Positions 1-8,001 of a DNA stretch of 38,972 bases are shown here, piece after piece. Source of the stretch: Faecalimonas umbilicata (GTDB taxonomy: Bacteria; Bacillota; Clostridia; Lachnospirales; Lachnospiraceae); the NCBI RefSeq assembly GCF_004346095.1, contig NZ_SLZV01000029.1, positions 1 through 38,972 of the forward strand, written 5' to 3'. The notes under the pieces were generated by a model. That model saw only the letters and a program-made list of their open reading frames with translations, made no database searches and was not told where the DNA came from. How positions within the stretch are numbered: position 1 is the stretch's first letter; every line of letters starts with the position of its first letter. The position numbers and the translations under genes are program-made.

Positions 1-121
1 CGGGAATTCTTCTTTTAACTTGAACTATTTTTATGCATTTAGAAATGTGTACAAACACTGTAAAATCAAGCATTTGTATTAGATTTGTTTTATTTCTGAT
101 ATAATTTATTATACCACAAAA

Positions 122-158
122 AGGCGAAAAATTAAAGGTTTTTTCACGTTTTTCGCCT
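122..158 (-). terminator. Rho-independent terminator of the IS30 transposase
   Basis: A perfect 10-bp inverted repeat, AGGCGAAAAA with TTTTTCGCCT, encloses a 17-nt loop. On the minus strand it is followed by a run of T. It lies about 55 bp past the transposase stop codon. Confidence 0.7.
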
Positions 159-212
159 ATTTTAGCAATATGCACAATTTCCCTCTTTTCCATCCCACTC
201 TCTTTCTTCTTA

Positions 213-1256
213 TCATGTGGATGGAACAACATTTAGTAAAAGTATTTTTTCCAGCTCTTCTTTATAGTATTCTTCGGATGTTCTCCAACCGATTACCTTT
301 CGATACAGTGTATTAATCCAGTTCTCTATTTCTTCTATTCTTTTTTTCGTTAACCTTTTTGCTTCCGTCCCCTTTGGAAAAAAACGTCTGATCAGATGAT
401 TTGTATTTTCATTAGTCCCTCTTTCCCACGATGAATATGGGTGTGCATAATAGATATCTACTCCTGATTGCTTTCCCCATTGATGTAATTTCGCAAACTC
501 CAATCCATTGTCTGATGTAATACTCTTAAACACTTGATCAAATTCCGCCATTTCCTTTTTTAATTTGTTTAAAGCCCCATGAACAGATTGAATATCCTTT
601 TTCGGGATTCGGCGAATAATTTCTTTCCTTGTAAGTCTTTCTGTTAACGTCAAGAGTACTTTATCTCCGCTTTTCTTTCCGATTACGCAGTCAATTTCCC
701 AGTGCCCAAATTCTTCCCTAGTATTAATTGTTTCCGCTCTTTCTTCAATACTCTTTCCTTTTAAGTACTTATTTCTTCTGCAATACTTCCTACGCTTCTT
801 TTTCCTTTTTACTTTTTCTGGTAAATCAATAGCTTTCACGTCTATTTTTCCTTCTTCTGCATATCTATAAAGAGTATCCACACTAACAACTTGTGACTTT
901 TTAAAATTTCCTTGTTTTAATGCCTTTGCTCTCGCTGCAGCAAAAGATCTTTTTTCTTCTTTCACTTCGCGCTCTATAAATTTTAGAAAATCCTCGCATT
1001 GCTTCCTTTTTCCTATCTTCCTAGATTTGCACCGATTTTTTCTATAAATCATTTCTCCAGTATCTGGAAAATACATATTTATTTCGTGGTATTCGTTTAC
1101 AACTTGACTGACAGTTCCCCGCCTCAGTTCATTTCTAATAGTATTACTTGCTCGGCAAAGTATCTTTCCTATCTTATATGGCGATTTTCCTTGTCCATGT
1201 AGAGCTGCAATACTTTTGCGTTCTTCTAATGTCAAATGTTTTCCTTTGTTTTCCAT
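213..1256 (-). CDS. IS30-family transposase
   Basis: This 347-residue protein has the size and layout of an intact IS30-family DDE transposase, which cuts and joins the ends of its own insertion sequence. Residues 6-47 form the N-terminal helix-turn-helix that begins LTLEERKSI. The catalytic core shows D189 (in GHWEIDC), D249 (in SITSDNG) and E283 (in NENTNH). The gap of 33 residues between the second Asp and the Glu is the DD(33)E spacing expected for the family. The stretch around residues 148-168 is very basic. A GAGGAAAA ribosome binding site lies about 14 nt before the ATG. No frameshift or internal stop is seen, so it is probably active. It sits at the end of the window beyond the conjugation genes and is most likely a later insertion or an assembly break point. 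Confidence 0.95.
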   Translation of the reverse strand: MENKGKHLTLEERKSIAALHGQGKSPYKIGKILCRASNTIRNELRRGTVSQVVNEYHEINMYFPDTGEMIYRKNRCKSRKIGKRKQCEDFLKFIEREVKEEKRSFAAARAKALKQGNFKKSQVVSVDTLYRYAEEGKIDVKAIDLPEKVKRKKKRRKYCRRNKYLKGKSIEERAETINTREEFGHWEIDCVIGKKSGDKVLLTLTERLTRKEIIRRIPKKDIQSVHGALNKLKKEMAEFDQVFKSITSDNGLEFAKLHQWGKQSGVDIYYAHPYSSWERGTNENTNHLIRRFFPKGTEAKRLTKKRIEEIENWINTLYRKVIGWRTSEEYYKEELEKILLLNVVPST

Positions 1257-1471
1257 ACAGTCTTTAACTTTTCCTCTGCTAATTATGTTCTTTTTTTACT
1301 GTATTTTATCAAAATTTTTGACAAGTGGCACGATTAAGCAGCTCCTATTTTCTTCTTGCTTTTTCATTTTTTCTTCTATATAATAGATATGAACCTTTTA
1401 GGTTCCAATTACAGCATTTTGGGAGTAGCCAATTCCTTTCTTTTGGCTACCCCCCTCAAAAAAAATATTTT
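1257..1471. other. Non-coding stretch between the IS and virD4
   Basis: No convincing gene is seen. The stretch holds a small palindrome, GAACCTTTTAGGTTC, at 1391-1405. It also holds an inverted pair of GTAGCC/GGCTAC at about 1424-1452 that can fold on the minus strand after the virD4 terminator. GTAGCC also occurs in the promoter modules elsewhere in the window, but the surrounding repeats are absent here. Confidence 0.4.
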
Positions 1472-1496
1472 AGCTGTTCCGAATTTCGGAACAGCT
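1472..1496 (-). terminator. Terminator of the mobilization operon, built on a 17-bp palindrome
   Basis: The recurring palindrome at 1476-1492 is extended here by AGCT on both sides, giving an 11-bp RNA stem with a 3-nt loop. On the minus strand it is followed by AAAATATTTTTTTTG. This is the only copy with a clear T-run, and it lies directly behind the stop codon of virD4. Confidence 0.6.
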
Positions 1497-1502
1497 TTCT
1501 TT

Positions 1503-3767
1503 TTATACTTCCTCTTTATTGTGTTCCGAATTTCGGAACGGAAGATTCTGAAACAGGTATGCTTTCTGGTATTTTTCCATCCTTTCTTTCGGCTGAAAAA
1601 ACATATTCTTTACTTGCTTCTCAGTCAGTCCTAGCACCAGACTGTTGATCAGTATTTCCTTTTGCTCCGCTGACAGTTCCTTCTGATACCGTTCTATACA
1701 TTCTATGACACTTCCAGACAAATCTGGTTTCTCTTGCTGCAGCATTGCCCGGATATCTTCGGGAAGTTCTTCTTCCGTATTCTGAAGCTGCCGTAAAGCA
1801 TCCTTTTCCCTTTTTGCCTTCTGAAAGATCTGCTCAACCTCTTCCTCCGTTGGCTGCGGTCTGCGGAAATTCATATATAGGAAGGCATCTGCATCCACCT
1901 CCCAGTAATGGAGGTTTTCATCTGTTTTTGCAAGCTGCCTGTAAATTTCCTTTTCTTCTTTGGTTAGAAATTCTATTTTTTCTTTTTGCTGTACCGTAAT
2001 ATAGCTTCTTGTTTCTTCATCAAAAACAACTTCTACCGGATGTCTGTACCCGTTTTTTCCGGCAAGTTTTTCTGCCTCCATCCACCGTTTAGTACGGAAG
2101 GGAATGGCTTTTCGGTCAAAGATCGGATACTGTCCTTCAATAAAAATCAGACAGTCTTTTCGTGACATTCTACGGACTTCCGCCGGAGTCATTAGTGTTC
2201 GCCCGCTTTTTCGGTTCTGAATATTGGAATTTCCGTGGCTTCCAAAGCTTCTCCCGTCATCCCTGGTATCAATCGTCATATCTCCAAGTAGCTTGGAAAT
2301 ATACTCGTGTGTACTTTTCGCTCCTGGTCCGGATCCCAGATATACCATTACAGCACAGTTCTCCACAAATATTTCCCACTTATTCTGGGGAAACAATGCT
2401 TGCGCCTGTGCAATCGACTGTAGGATTGGAACAATGGACATATTCCTTCCGCGGATTGTCCCCATCAGGACTTCTGTTCTGGTCGGTTTTGGACCGGCAT
2501 AAAATTCATCTGCCCAAAGCCTTACATGGATTGGCAGCTTTCCTCCGCACTCATGATCAGCGGTATATAAAAGTACATCATACATTGTTGTATAAAACAT
2601 GGAAATCAGGAAGTTAAAGGAAGGATCATTGTCCGGCATCACAAGAAACAACGCTGTTTTCTTGCCCGGAATATGATCTGCTCCAATTCCAAGGCTTCTA
2701 ATATCAATATCATCCTCTTCTAAGATCCGTTTTAATTCAGGCGTTTCACACAGTCTTAACATTGCATTTACCATCAGAATCACGGAGCTGATTGTTTCTT
2801 TTGCTTCTGCAGCACCCTTTAACTTAAAGTAATCCCGGACGGGAGGATATGCCCTTCCATGTTTTCTCTCCAGTTCTTCCATTTTCTCCTGAAGTTTAGT
2901 GCTATCATCCCGGCTCCCTGGCTGCATTTCCATATTGGCAAGTTCCACTACTCGAGGAAGGGTTGCAACCTGATAGTGTTTGGGGTGCTCTTTCTTCTCC
3001 TCTTCCTGCCGGAACCATTCATAAGCAAAAAGGCTCATAAGATACAATCCCGAAGCCTCATCCCAGAACGGTTCGCCTTTCATCGCATCCGGAGGCTTGA
3101 CAGACTCCTGAAGGTTTGTAACAATCTTGACCAAATCTTTTTCGCTGTGGATATAATTAAATGGATTCCAACGATCAGACTGTTCCATGTTGATAAAATT
3201 TAAAGATTTCACAGCAATCCCATGTGCTTTTAGATAATTTCCATTTTTTCTAAGCAGCTCTCCCTTTATATCAAGAAAAACATTCGTCATCGCTGCCAGA
3301 TGCAGGTTTGGCGTAACAATGGAGGTCGTTTTATAAGTACCACTTCCTCCGATCACAAGCATGTTCTGATTGGATAAGCGTTCATTCGCCACTGCTACAT
3401 TCTCACTAAGTAGCGTATTTTTTGTTTCCTCTTTGTCTGTCAACGTATGACGGATCTGCTTTAAATCTGCCCATTCTTCCGCCCCATGTTCCACACCAGC
3501 CTGTCGATTCCTATAGTTATCCATCAGATAAGTAACCATTCCAAACCATGCAAAAAAGGCAATCCCCAAAAAAGCAATACTTTTTTCATTCCACCAATTT
3601 TGGAACGGATGAAGCAAAACCTCCGCAAATCTGTTCTGCCAGTTCAAGAGTGTTACTCCATCCAGTTTCATAAGTCCGGACAGCAAGTAGGCAAGAATCA
3701 GCATGAGAACCAATAGGACAGTCAGAAATCCCCACGGCAGTTTTCTTCTCTGGATTGGTCTTACCAT
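1503..3767 (-). CDS. virD4: VirD4/TraG-family type IV coupling protein
   Basis: This is the ATPase that links the relaxase-DNA complex to the secretion channel at the inner face of the membrane. It has 754 residues. Two N-terminal membrane segments lie at about 11-33 and 63-82. Walker A is GGSGTYKT at 140-147, and Walker B lies in the stretch ending LWADEFY (D420, E421). The conserved ATP-domain region around FLDIKGELL (164-172) is also visible. AGGAAGGAG precedes the ATG, and the stop codon of the PcfB-like gene lies one base upstream, so the two are translationally coupled, like pcfB-pcfC of pCF10. The C-terminal tail is charged and runs into a copy of the 17-bp palindrome, which supplies its last residues. 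This suggests the natural end was changed when the repeat arrived. It is the last gene of the mobilization operon. Confidence 0.95.
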   Translation of the reverse strand: MVRPIQRRKLPWGFLTVLLVLMLILAYLLSGLMKLDGVTLLNWQNRFAEVLLHPFQNWWNEKSIAFLGIAFFAWFGMVTYLMDNYRNRQAGVEHGAEEWADLKQIRHTLTDKEETKNTLLSENVAVANERLSNQNMLVIGGSGTYKTTSIVTPNLHLAAMTNVFLDIKGELLRKNGNYLKAHGIAVKSLNFINMEQSDRWNPFNYIHSEKDLVKIVTNLQESVKPPDAMKGEPFWDEASGLYLMSLFAYEWFRQEEEKKEHPKHYQVATLPRVVELANMEMQPGSRDDSTKLQEKMEELERKHGRAYPPVRDYFKLKGAAEAKETISSVILMVNAMLRLCETPELKRILEEDDIDIRSLGIGADHIPGKKTALFLVMPDNDPSFNFLISMFYTTMYDVLLYTADHECGGKLPIHVRLWADEFYAGPKPTRTEVLMGTIRGRNMSIVPILQSIAQAQALFPQNKWEIFVENCAVMVYLGSGPGAKSTHEYISKLLGDMTIDTRDDGRSFGSHGNSNIQNRKSGRTLMTPAEVRRMSRKDCLIFIEGQYPIFDRKAIPFRTKRWMEAEKLAGKNGYRHPVEVVFDEETRSYITVQQKEKIEFLTKEEKEIYRQLAKTDENLHYWEVDADAFLYMNFRRPQPTEEEVEQIFQKAKREKDALRQLQNTEEELPEDIRAMLQQEKPDLSGSVIECIERYQKELSAEQKEILINSLVLGLTEKQVKNMFFQPKERMEKYQKAYLFQNLPFRNSEHNKEEV
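1523..1539. repeat. 17-bp palindrome, copy 2, inside the virD4 3' end
   Basis: A perfect GTTCCGAATTTCGGAAC lies in frame within the last codons of virD4, where it encodes the FRNSEH part of the C-terminus. It starts 47 bp after the start of the copy in the terminator. Confidence 0.85.
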
Positions 3768-3768
3768 G

Positions 3769-5067
3769 TTATCTGCTCCTTCCTGGAATCTTTGGTATTT
3801 TTATTTTTTCTATCTGTGGGACTTCGTCTAGAACAATCCTTTTTTCCGGTGTTTTCACGGTACGCTCTAATTGTTTATAATCCCGCTTTGTCGTATGATA
3901 ATGACGTTCATATAATTCTTTTCCATTCATTCGCTGTTCTCTTGGCAAAGGTTTCCCATTGGCTCCAAGTAACAGCGGTTCTTCTGTTTTCTTTACAAAT
4001 CCGATAAATGTCTGTCCATTGTCAGTGAGAAATACTCGGTCTGTCGGCAGTATTAATGTCAACTCTTCTTTTCCCCATGTCTGAGGAACACGGCTTCCGA
4101 ACATTCCATACTTTTCCACAGACGGACTTCCTGCAAATGTGGATTTTTTTACTAATGCTTCCTCGTTAATCGTCAGTTCAATGTATTCCGGATCTTGATG
4201 CAATTTCAAATACTGTTCGTGATTAACACCTTTCATTTCACTCTCTTTTTCGATCAGCTGCTTTTCCAGTTCCCCCGGCTCTTTTCCTTCATATTTCTGC
4301 AATTGCTCTTTCAACTCTTTAGATGCAGTATCCACATATGCCTCTTCCGTTAATTTCCCGGTTTCCTGATATTCTTCCATGCCTACTACTTTAAAATCTC
4401 CTACTTTCTTTCCCTCTGACAGACATTTTTCCTGATACATCTGATACCAATGCTCTACTTTTGGAAGATCTGTGTTTGCCACTACCAACTGTATCTCTCC
4501 ATCCCCCACATTCAGATCCGGCAGGACTGCATAATTAACCTGCAGGGAAACAAAGTCTTCCCGGATCATCTGCATTTGTCCTTCCGCCGGTATGCTGATA
4601 ATATTCGTCCTTCCGCTTGTAAGATTATTTAAACTTTGCAGATCATGTTCCCCTCCCTGCATTCTGGACATCAGGAACCTCTCGTAAGTGCTGCGGAATA
4701 CTTCCTTGTCCGCGCCATATACCGCTAACTGTACAAACCCATCTTCCTTGTTTAAATCAGGAAGTGCCAGATACCGGATTCCCCGTTCTTCCAGACTCTG
4801 TAGCAGACCACTTTTTTCCAATTCCTGTACATTTTTCACCGGCACATTTTCGATACTGAAATTTCCTTTTGTCAGCTTAGAAAACTCCTGAATCGACTGA
4901 AACTCTTTCCTGCTTAGCTTTCCCTCCCGGTACATTCTGTAAAAATGCTGCAACAGCAAGATCGTTCCTACTGCCGTCAGTTTAAAAAAAGGATCCATAA
5001 ATGCCCCCAGTTTTCCCAGGCTCTGTATTGCCATCAAAACTTCCTGTTCTTCCCTTCTGTTATCCAT
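3769..5067 (-). CDS. PcfB-like (DUF3801-type) coupling-protein adaptor with a duplicated domain
   Basis: PcfB proteins bind the VirD4-type ATPase and help dock the relaxase complex. This 432-residue protein resembles that family in its opening KLTAVGTILLLQHFYRM helix. That is followed by a unit with the pattern FSIENVPVKN, then IRYLALPDLNKEDGFVQLAV, at about 70-125. A second, related unit follows (NIISIPAEGQ, then YAVLPDLNVGDGEIQLVV) at about 150-210, so the fold seems duplicated. The C-terminal half is charged and ends with a long segment not assigned to a family. The start at 5067 was chosen because GGAAAGGAACG lies just before it; a longer reading frame reaches upstream through the 17-bp palindrome but lacks its own ribosome site. 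The assignment is by pattern and by position next to virD4; the family usually has about 150-200 residues, so this one is long. Confidence 0.65.
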   Translation of the reverse strand: MDNRREEQEVLMAIQSLGKLGAFMDPFFKLTAVGTILLLQHFYRMYREGKLSRKEFQSIQEFSKLTKGNFSIENVPVKNVQELEKSGLLQSLEERGIRYLALPDLNKEDGFVQLAVYGADKEVFRSTYERFLMSRMQGGEHDLQSLNNLTSGRTNIISIPAEGQMQMIREDFVSLQVNYAVLPDLNVGDGEIQLVVANTDLPKVEHWYQMYQEKCLSEGKKVGDFKVVGMEEYQETGKLTEEAYVDTASKELKEQLQKYEGKEPGELEKQLIEKESEMKGVNHEQYLKLHQDPEYIELTINEEALVKKSTFAGSPSVEKYGMFGSRVPQTWGKEELTLILPTDRVFLTDNGQTFIGFVKKTEEPLLLGANGKPLPREQRMNGKELYERHYHTTKRDYKQLERTVKTPEKRIVLDEVPQIEKIKIPKIPGRSR

Positions 5068-5080
5068 ATCGTTCCTTTCC

Positions 5081-5097
5081 GTTCCGAAATTCGGAAC
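5081..5097. repeat. 17-bp palindrome, copy 3, 5' of the PcfB-like gene
   Basis: A perfect GTTCCGAAATTCGGAAC ends 13 nt before the ATG at 5067, and the ribosome binding site follows it directly. Confidence 0.85.
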
Positions 5098-5149
5098 ACT
5101 TCCATTTTTTGTTTTTCTGCTTTTTATTGACTTTTCATCCATAGTGTTT

Positions 5150-5245
5150 TATACTATTTAGGACAAGGAGCAAGGTGGTCTTGTCGCAATCGGAGCGGCA
5201 ATAACGCAAGCTCTGTCCCCCTGACAAGTCAGGGGGACTTGTTTT
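5150..5245. other. Structured non-coding region, second candidate oriT or RNA element
   Basis: The gap between the ArdC-like gene and the PcfB-like gene contains a very GC-rich hairpin. Its arms are GTCCCCCTGA (5215-5224) and TCAGGGGGAC (5229-5238), with a CAAG loop. An imperfect inverted pair follows on the minus strand: GGACAGAGC against GCTCCTTGTCC, enclosing TTGCGTTATTGCCG. No gene is seen here. On the plus strand the hairpin is followed by TTGTTTTTT, so it might also stop antisense transcription. Its position beside an ArdC gene, as in conjugative leading regions, makes an oriT function possible, but no nick-site motif was recognised. Confidence 0.35.
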
Positions 5246-5258
5246 TTATCTGCATCCT

Positions 5259-5275
5259 GTTCCGAATTTCGGAAC
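5259..5275. repeat. 17-bp palindrome, copy 4, behind the ArdC-like gene
   Basis: A perfect GTTCCGAATTTCGGAAC begins four bases past the stop codon of the ArdC-like gene. Confidence 0.85.
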
Positions 5276-5278
5276 GCT

Positions 5279-7420
5279 TTACAAATGTCTTCCGATTCTT
5301 TTCCCTTTCTCCACAGTCTGTGATGAAATCTGTTTTAAAATCTCCTTATCTTTGAAGGCAAACTGTTCTATTTCTTTTCCAAAGTAACCTAATCGTTTTC
5401 CTTTCTCCTGATCGATATAAATCAGTTTATCTTCTTTTATCATCTTTTGTAAAAAGTTCTGGAAGTGATCTTTCCCATAAACACTCATAATAAAATTGGA
5501 ATCAATCTGTTCCACCTGATACAAAGCCTTTCCATTCGGGCGAATCGCTACAAGAAGAGGGTTTCCATTCTGTTCCCGGTAATCCAGCAGAGCAATCATG
5601 GTATCTTTCCTTGTCATAGATTCTGCCAGAATCACTGGACATTCCAATGCTTCCGGGATTTTTTTGATTTCTGCTTTCGTCAATCCATGATAATGTGCAT
5701 TCTCTTTCTGCTTTGGATGCATGCAATCCAATAAATGCTGCTGGCTCATATGCATTGGAAGTGGCTTACACCCTGCTTTTTGCAAAAGATCCGGAGTTTT
5801 GCACACCGAAACCGCCTCTCGCATTGACATCTGCTCTTTGGTTTTCAGGACATCTGTAAGTTGATCGACAGACTCCCCAAATGCAAGGTATTCCTCACAT
5901 TGTTTTGCATATGCCAAAAGTTCTGCTTCTCCTGCCTCCTTCATGCAGCTTTCCATTCTCCCAATACTCTTTTCATATTCCAAGATCTGTTGCCGTGCCT
6001 GCGCTAGCTTTGGGTTTTCCTCACATTCTTTTAGCAACTGCTTCAGATAACCTTGCTTCTCCTTCAGCTGACTGATTTTCTCCTCCAGATTGTCTACCTC
6101 TGTCCGAATCTTCTCCCTGGCTTCTAGTTTTCTTGTTCTTTCTTTTCCGGATTCTTGAATCAGTCTGTCATAGGAAATCTGCTTCCAAGCTGGAGTTGCC
6201 TTAATTGCTTTTTCAGCCTCCCGGTAAGAGTGGTAAATTTTATCCTCTACCGGTTCCACATACCAGCCACCCTCCTGAATACCGACAACTCTGTAATAAT
6301 CTTCTCTTCCAGATCCCTTGCTATTGTATCTGTTCGGGGTAAAGTCCGGATCCTCATAGTCTTTTGTACTTTCTACTGCCACAATCCTCCTTTTCTGATT
6401 TGTTCCGAAATCCGGAACGTCTTTCAAAATAGAATCCATCCTTTCTTTTTCTTCCCTTTGCGGATGCTTTTCTGGCAGCTTTTCCTCCGAAGGAGTATTG
6501 CTTTGCACTTCTCCCACCCTTTTCTGATACTCTTCCCATGTGATTCGTTTCTCATGGTATTCCAGATAATTACTCACCTGTTCCGCAGACTGAATAGCTC
6601 TTACCAGACTTTCTGGCTTCTCCCGAATCTGTCGGATCCAGCTCTGCACATAGGCTTGATGATTCCTAATATGTTCTTCAGTCTGCTGTACCGGAAGTTC
6701 GCTGGACAAAAAACAGGAAGTAATCTCAGCAACCAGCTCTTCCTGCGCATAGGATTCCTGAGAAGTACTTCCTGTCAATTTTCGGTTTAATCGGTGCGCT
6801 GCCCCGGTGGCATGTGCCAGTTCATGCAAAGCCGTAGAAGCATAATCGTAGGTAGAAAAGAACTGTTCCCGGTTTGGGAGATAGATCCGATCCTCTGATG
6901 GTCTATAAAATGCCCGGTCTGTTTCATGGTACACAATCGGCACCTGCATACTATCTGAAATGGTGTCAACCAGTTCTACCGGATCAACTTCCTGCAAAGT
7001 CACTTCCAGCTGTGGGATTCCTTCAATCATATCTCCATTAAATACCGGATAGGATTTGGTACGCAGACAGTAACGTTCCGTGATTCCTCCCTGCTCGCGA
7101 AATTCTTCCCAGGTAATCCATTTCTTTAATTCCCGGTCATACGGCATCCAGATTTCCACTCGTGAGCTTTGTCCTTTTCCGCTCTTTAACCTCCAGTTGT
7201 TTTGCTGGATCTGATGGAACGTACACCAACGGGGATCTTGATACCCCAGCGCCTGTGCAGTCAACAGTAAGCGGAAACGATTCACTCCATGATAGACCGT
7301 GCCAGTTACCGGATTATATGGTCTGGCAGAGATTCCGCTCCATCCTTTCTTCCACTCTAGCTGTTCCGTTTCCAGTAAGGTTACAAATTCTTCTGCCAGC
7401 TGTTGCTGCTGTTTTGTCAT
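5279..7420 (-). CDS. ArdC-like polyvalent protein: ssDNA-binding, zincin peptidase and MuF-C-like domains
   Basis: Proteins of this type enter the recipient with plasmid DNA and counter host defences. Residues 1-125 match the ArdC N-terminal ssDNA-binding domain (LEWKKGW, YNPVTGTVYHGVNRFRL). Residues 150-290 form a zincin-like metallopeptidase domain with HELAH at 199-203 and a likely third ligand in EELVAE (about 228). After a linker, residues 355-410 hold a small domain with YYRVVGIQEGGWYVEP. Residues 420-500 are coiled coil. Residues 575-675 resemble the phage MuF C-terminal (Barnase/EndoU/RelE-like fold) domain, with IPEALECPVILAES and SNFIMSVYG. The 713-residue chain is thus a multi-domain fusion. 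A one-mismatch copy of the 17-bp palindrome lies in frame in the linker, encoding VPDFGT near residue 337. The start codon overlaps the upstream stop (ATGA). Domain names are by pattern only. Confidence 0.8.
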   Translation of the reverse strand: MTKQQQQLAEEFVTLLETEQLEWKKGWSGISARPYNPVTGTVYHGVNRFRLLLTAQALGYQDPRWCTFHQIQQNNWRLKSGKGQSSRVEIWMPYDRELKKWITWEEFREQGGITERYCLRTKSYPVFNGDMIEGIPQLEVTLQEVDPVELVDTISDSMQVPIVYHETDRAFYRPSEDRIYLPNREQFFSTYDYASTALHELAHATGAAHRLNRKLTGSTSQESYAQEELVAEITSCFLSSELPVQQTEEHIRNHQAYVQSWIRQIREKPESLVRAIQSAEQVSNYLEYHEKRITWEEYQKRVGEVQSNTPSEEKLPEKHPQREEKERMDSILKDVPDFGTNQKRRIVAVESTKDYEDPDFTPNRYNSKGSGREDYYRVVGIQEGGWYVEPVEDKIYHSYREAEKAIKATPAWKQISYDRLIQESGKERTRKLEAREKIRTEVDNLEEKISQLKEKQGYLKQLLKECEENPKLAQARQQILEYEKSIGRMESCMKEAGEAELLAYAKQCEEYLAFGESVDQLTDVLKTKEQMSMREAVSVCKTPDLLQKAGCKPLPMHMSQQHLLDCMHPKQKENAHYHGLTKAEIKKIPEALECPVILAESMTRKDTMIALLDYREQNGNPLLVAIRPNGKALYQVEQIDSNFIMSVYGKDHFQNFLQKMIKEDKLIYIDQEKGKRLGYFGKEIEQFAFKDKEILKQISSQTVEKGKRIGRHL
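6402..6418. repeat. 17-bp palindrome with one mismatch, copy 5, inside the ArdC-like gene
   Basis: GTTCCGAAATCCGGAAC is in frame within a linker of the coding sequence. The single change still permits a G-U pair in the sense RNA. Confidence 0.75.
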
Positions 7421-8001
7421 TTTGCATTCTCCTTTTCTTTTCCTGCCATTTCATAGGTAGCAAGCACTTTTTCAAAAACTGCTTCCTGCATCCGTTTTGT
7501 TGTGCCATGCACAACATCTCGGTAACCTTTTTTCTCGCTGTAATACTGAGGCATGTTACAAAAGAGTCCGTCCCTTCCCTGCTTGATAGTAATACCGGAA
7601 ACTGTAATCCCCAAAATTTCCACCGTTGCAACTGCCAGAATTGGAACTGTCTGGTCTTTCCTTACCGGAAGTTTTGTCACACGCAGCACCGTTACTTCTG
7701 GAAGATGAAGATCCTTTGTAATCTCGTTCTGGATTGCTTGATGAACTGCTTTTGTTACCGCTTCCCTCAGTTCCTTATCCGGACGCACCAGATCTTCCCA
7801 CTTTCCATTTCGCTGTCTTCTTGGATACGTCACGAAAGATGTCTTTTCCCCATTCTCTTTTGTGCAGGTCAGTACGCGCACTTGAAATGTCAACAGCTGA
7901 TCTACCGTAACCTCTCCATATGCCCACACACCGTTTTCCTGCTCTTGTTTCTCCGCAAGATAAATGTCTGCTTCAATCTGCCACCGCTCTTTCATCTCCA
8001 T
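7417..8001 (-). CDS. Tandem SpoVG-domain protein
   Basis: SpoVG is a small nucleic-acid-binding regulator of about 85-95 residues. This 194-residue protein appears to contain two such units. The first (about 8-95) has YPRRQRNGKWEDLVRPDKEL, like the conserved SpoVG segment that precedes the C-terminal helix. The second (about 103-185) has the canonical order: VTKLPVRK, then AVATVEIL, then GLFCNMPQ, then YRDVVHGTTKRMQEAVFEKV. Stand-alone and duplicated SpoVG proteins are common on Firmicutes conjugative elements, but their job there is not established. The gene overlaps the ArdC-like gene by 4 bp and the upstream coiled-coil gene by 10 bp, so it is translated as part of the mobilization operon. 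Confidence 0.75.
   Translation of the reverse strand: MEMKERWQIEADIYLAEKQEQENGVWAYGEVTVDQLLTFQVRVLTCTKENGEKTSFVTYPRRQRNGKWEDLVRPDKELREAVTKAVHQAIQNEITKDLHLPEVTVLRVTKLPVRKDQTVPILAVATVEILGITVSGITIKQGRDGLFCNMPQYYSEKKGYRDVVHGTTKRMQEAVFEKVLATYEMAGKEKENAK

Larger units (their letters stand above)
17..1327 (-). mobile_element. IS30-family insertion sequence, ends approximate
   Basis: The element is recognised from its complete transposase. The ends were not found with certainty. An AACTTGAACTA stretch at about 17 and CACTTGTCAA (reverse strand) ending near 1326 could be the weakly similar outer ends, giving a 1.3 kb element. No target duplication could be identified. The boundaries are therefore a guess; the gene inside is not. 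Confidence 0.3.

Noticed and set aside
5215-5240. Terminator of the ArdC-like gene
   Set aside because: The T-run follows the stem only on the plus strand, whereas the gene is on the minus strand.
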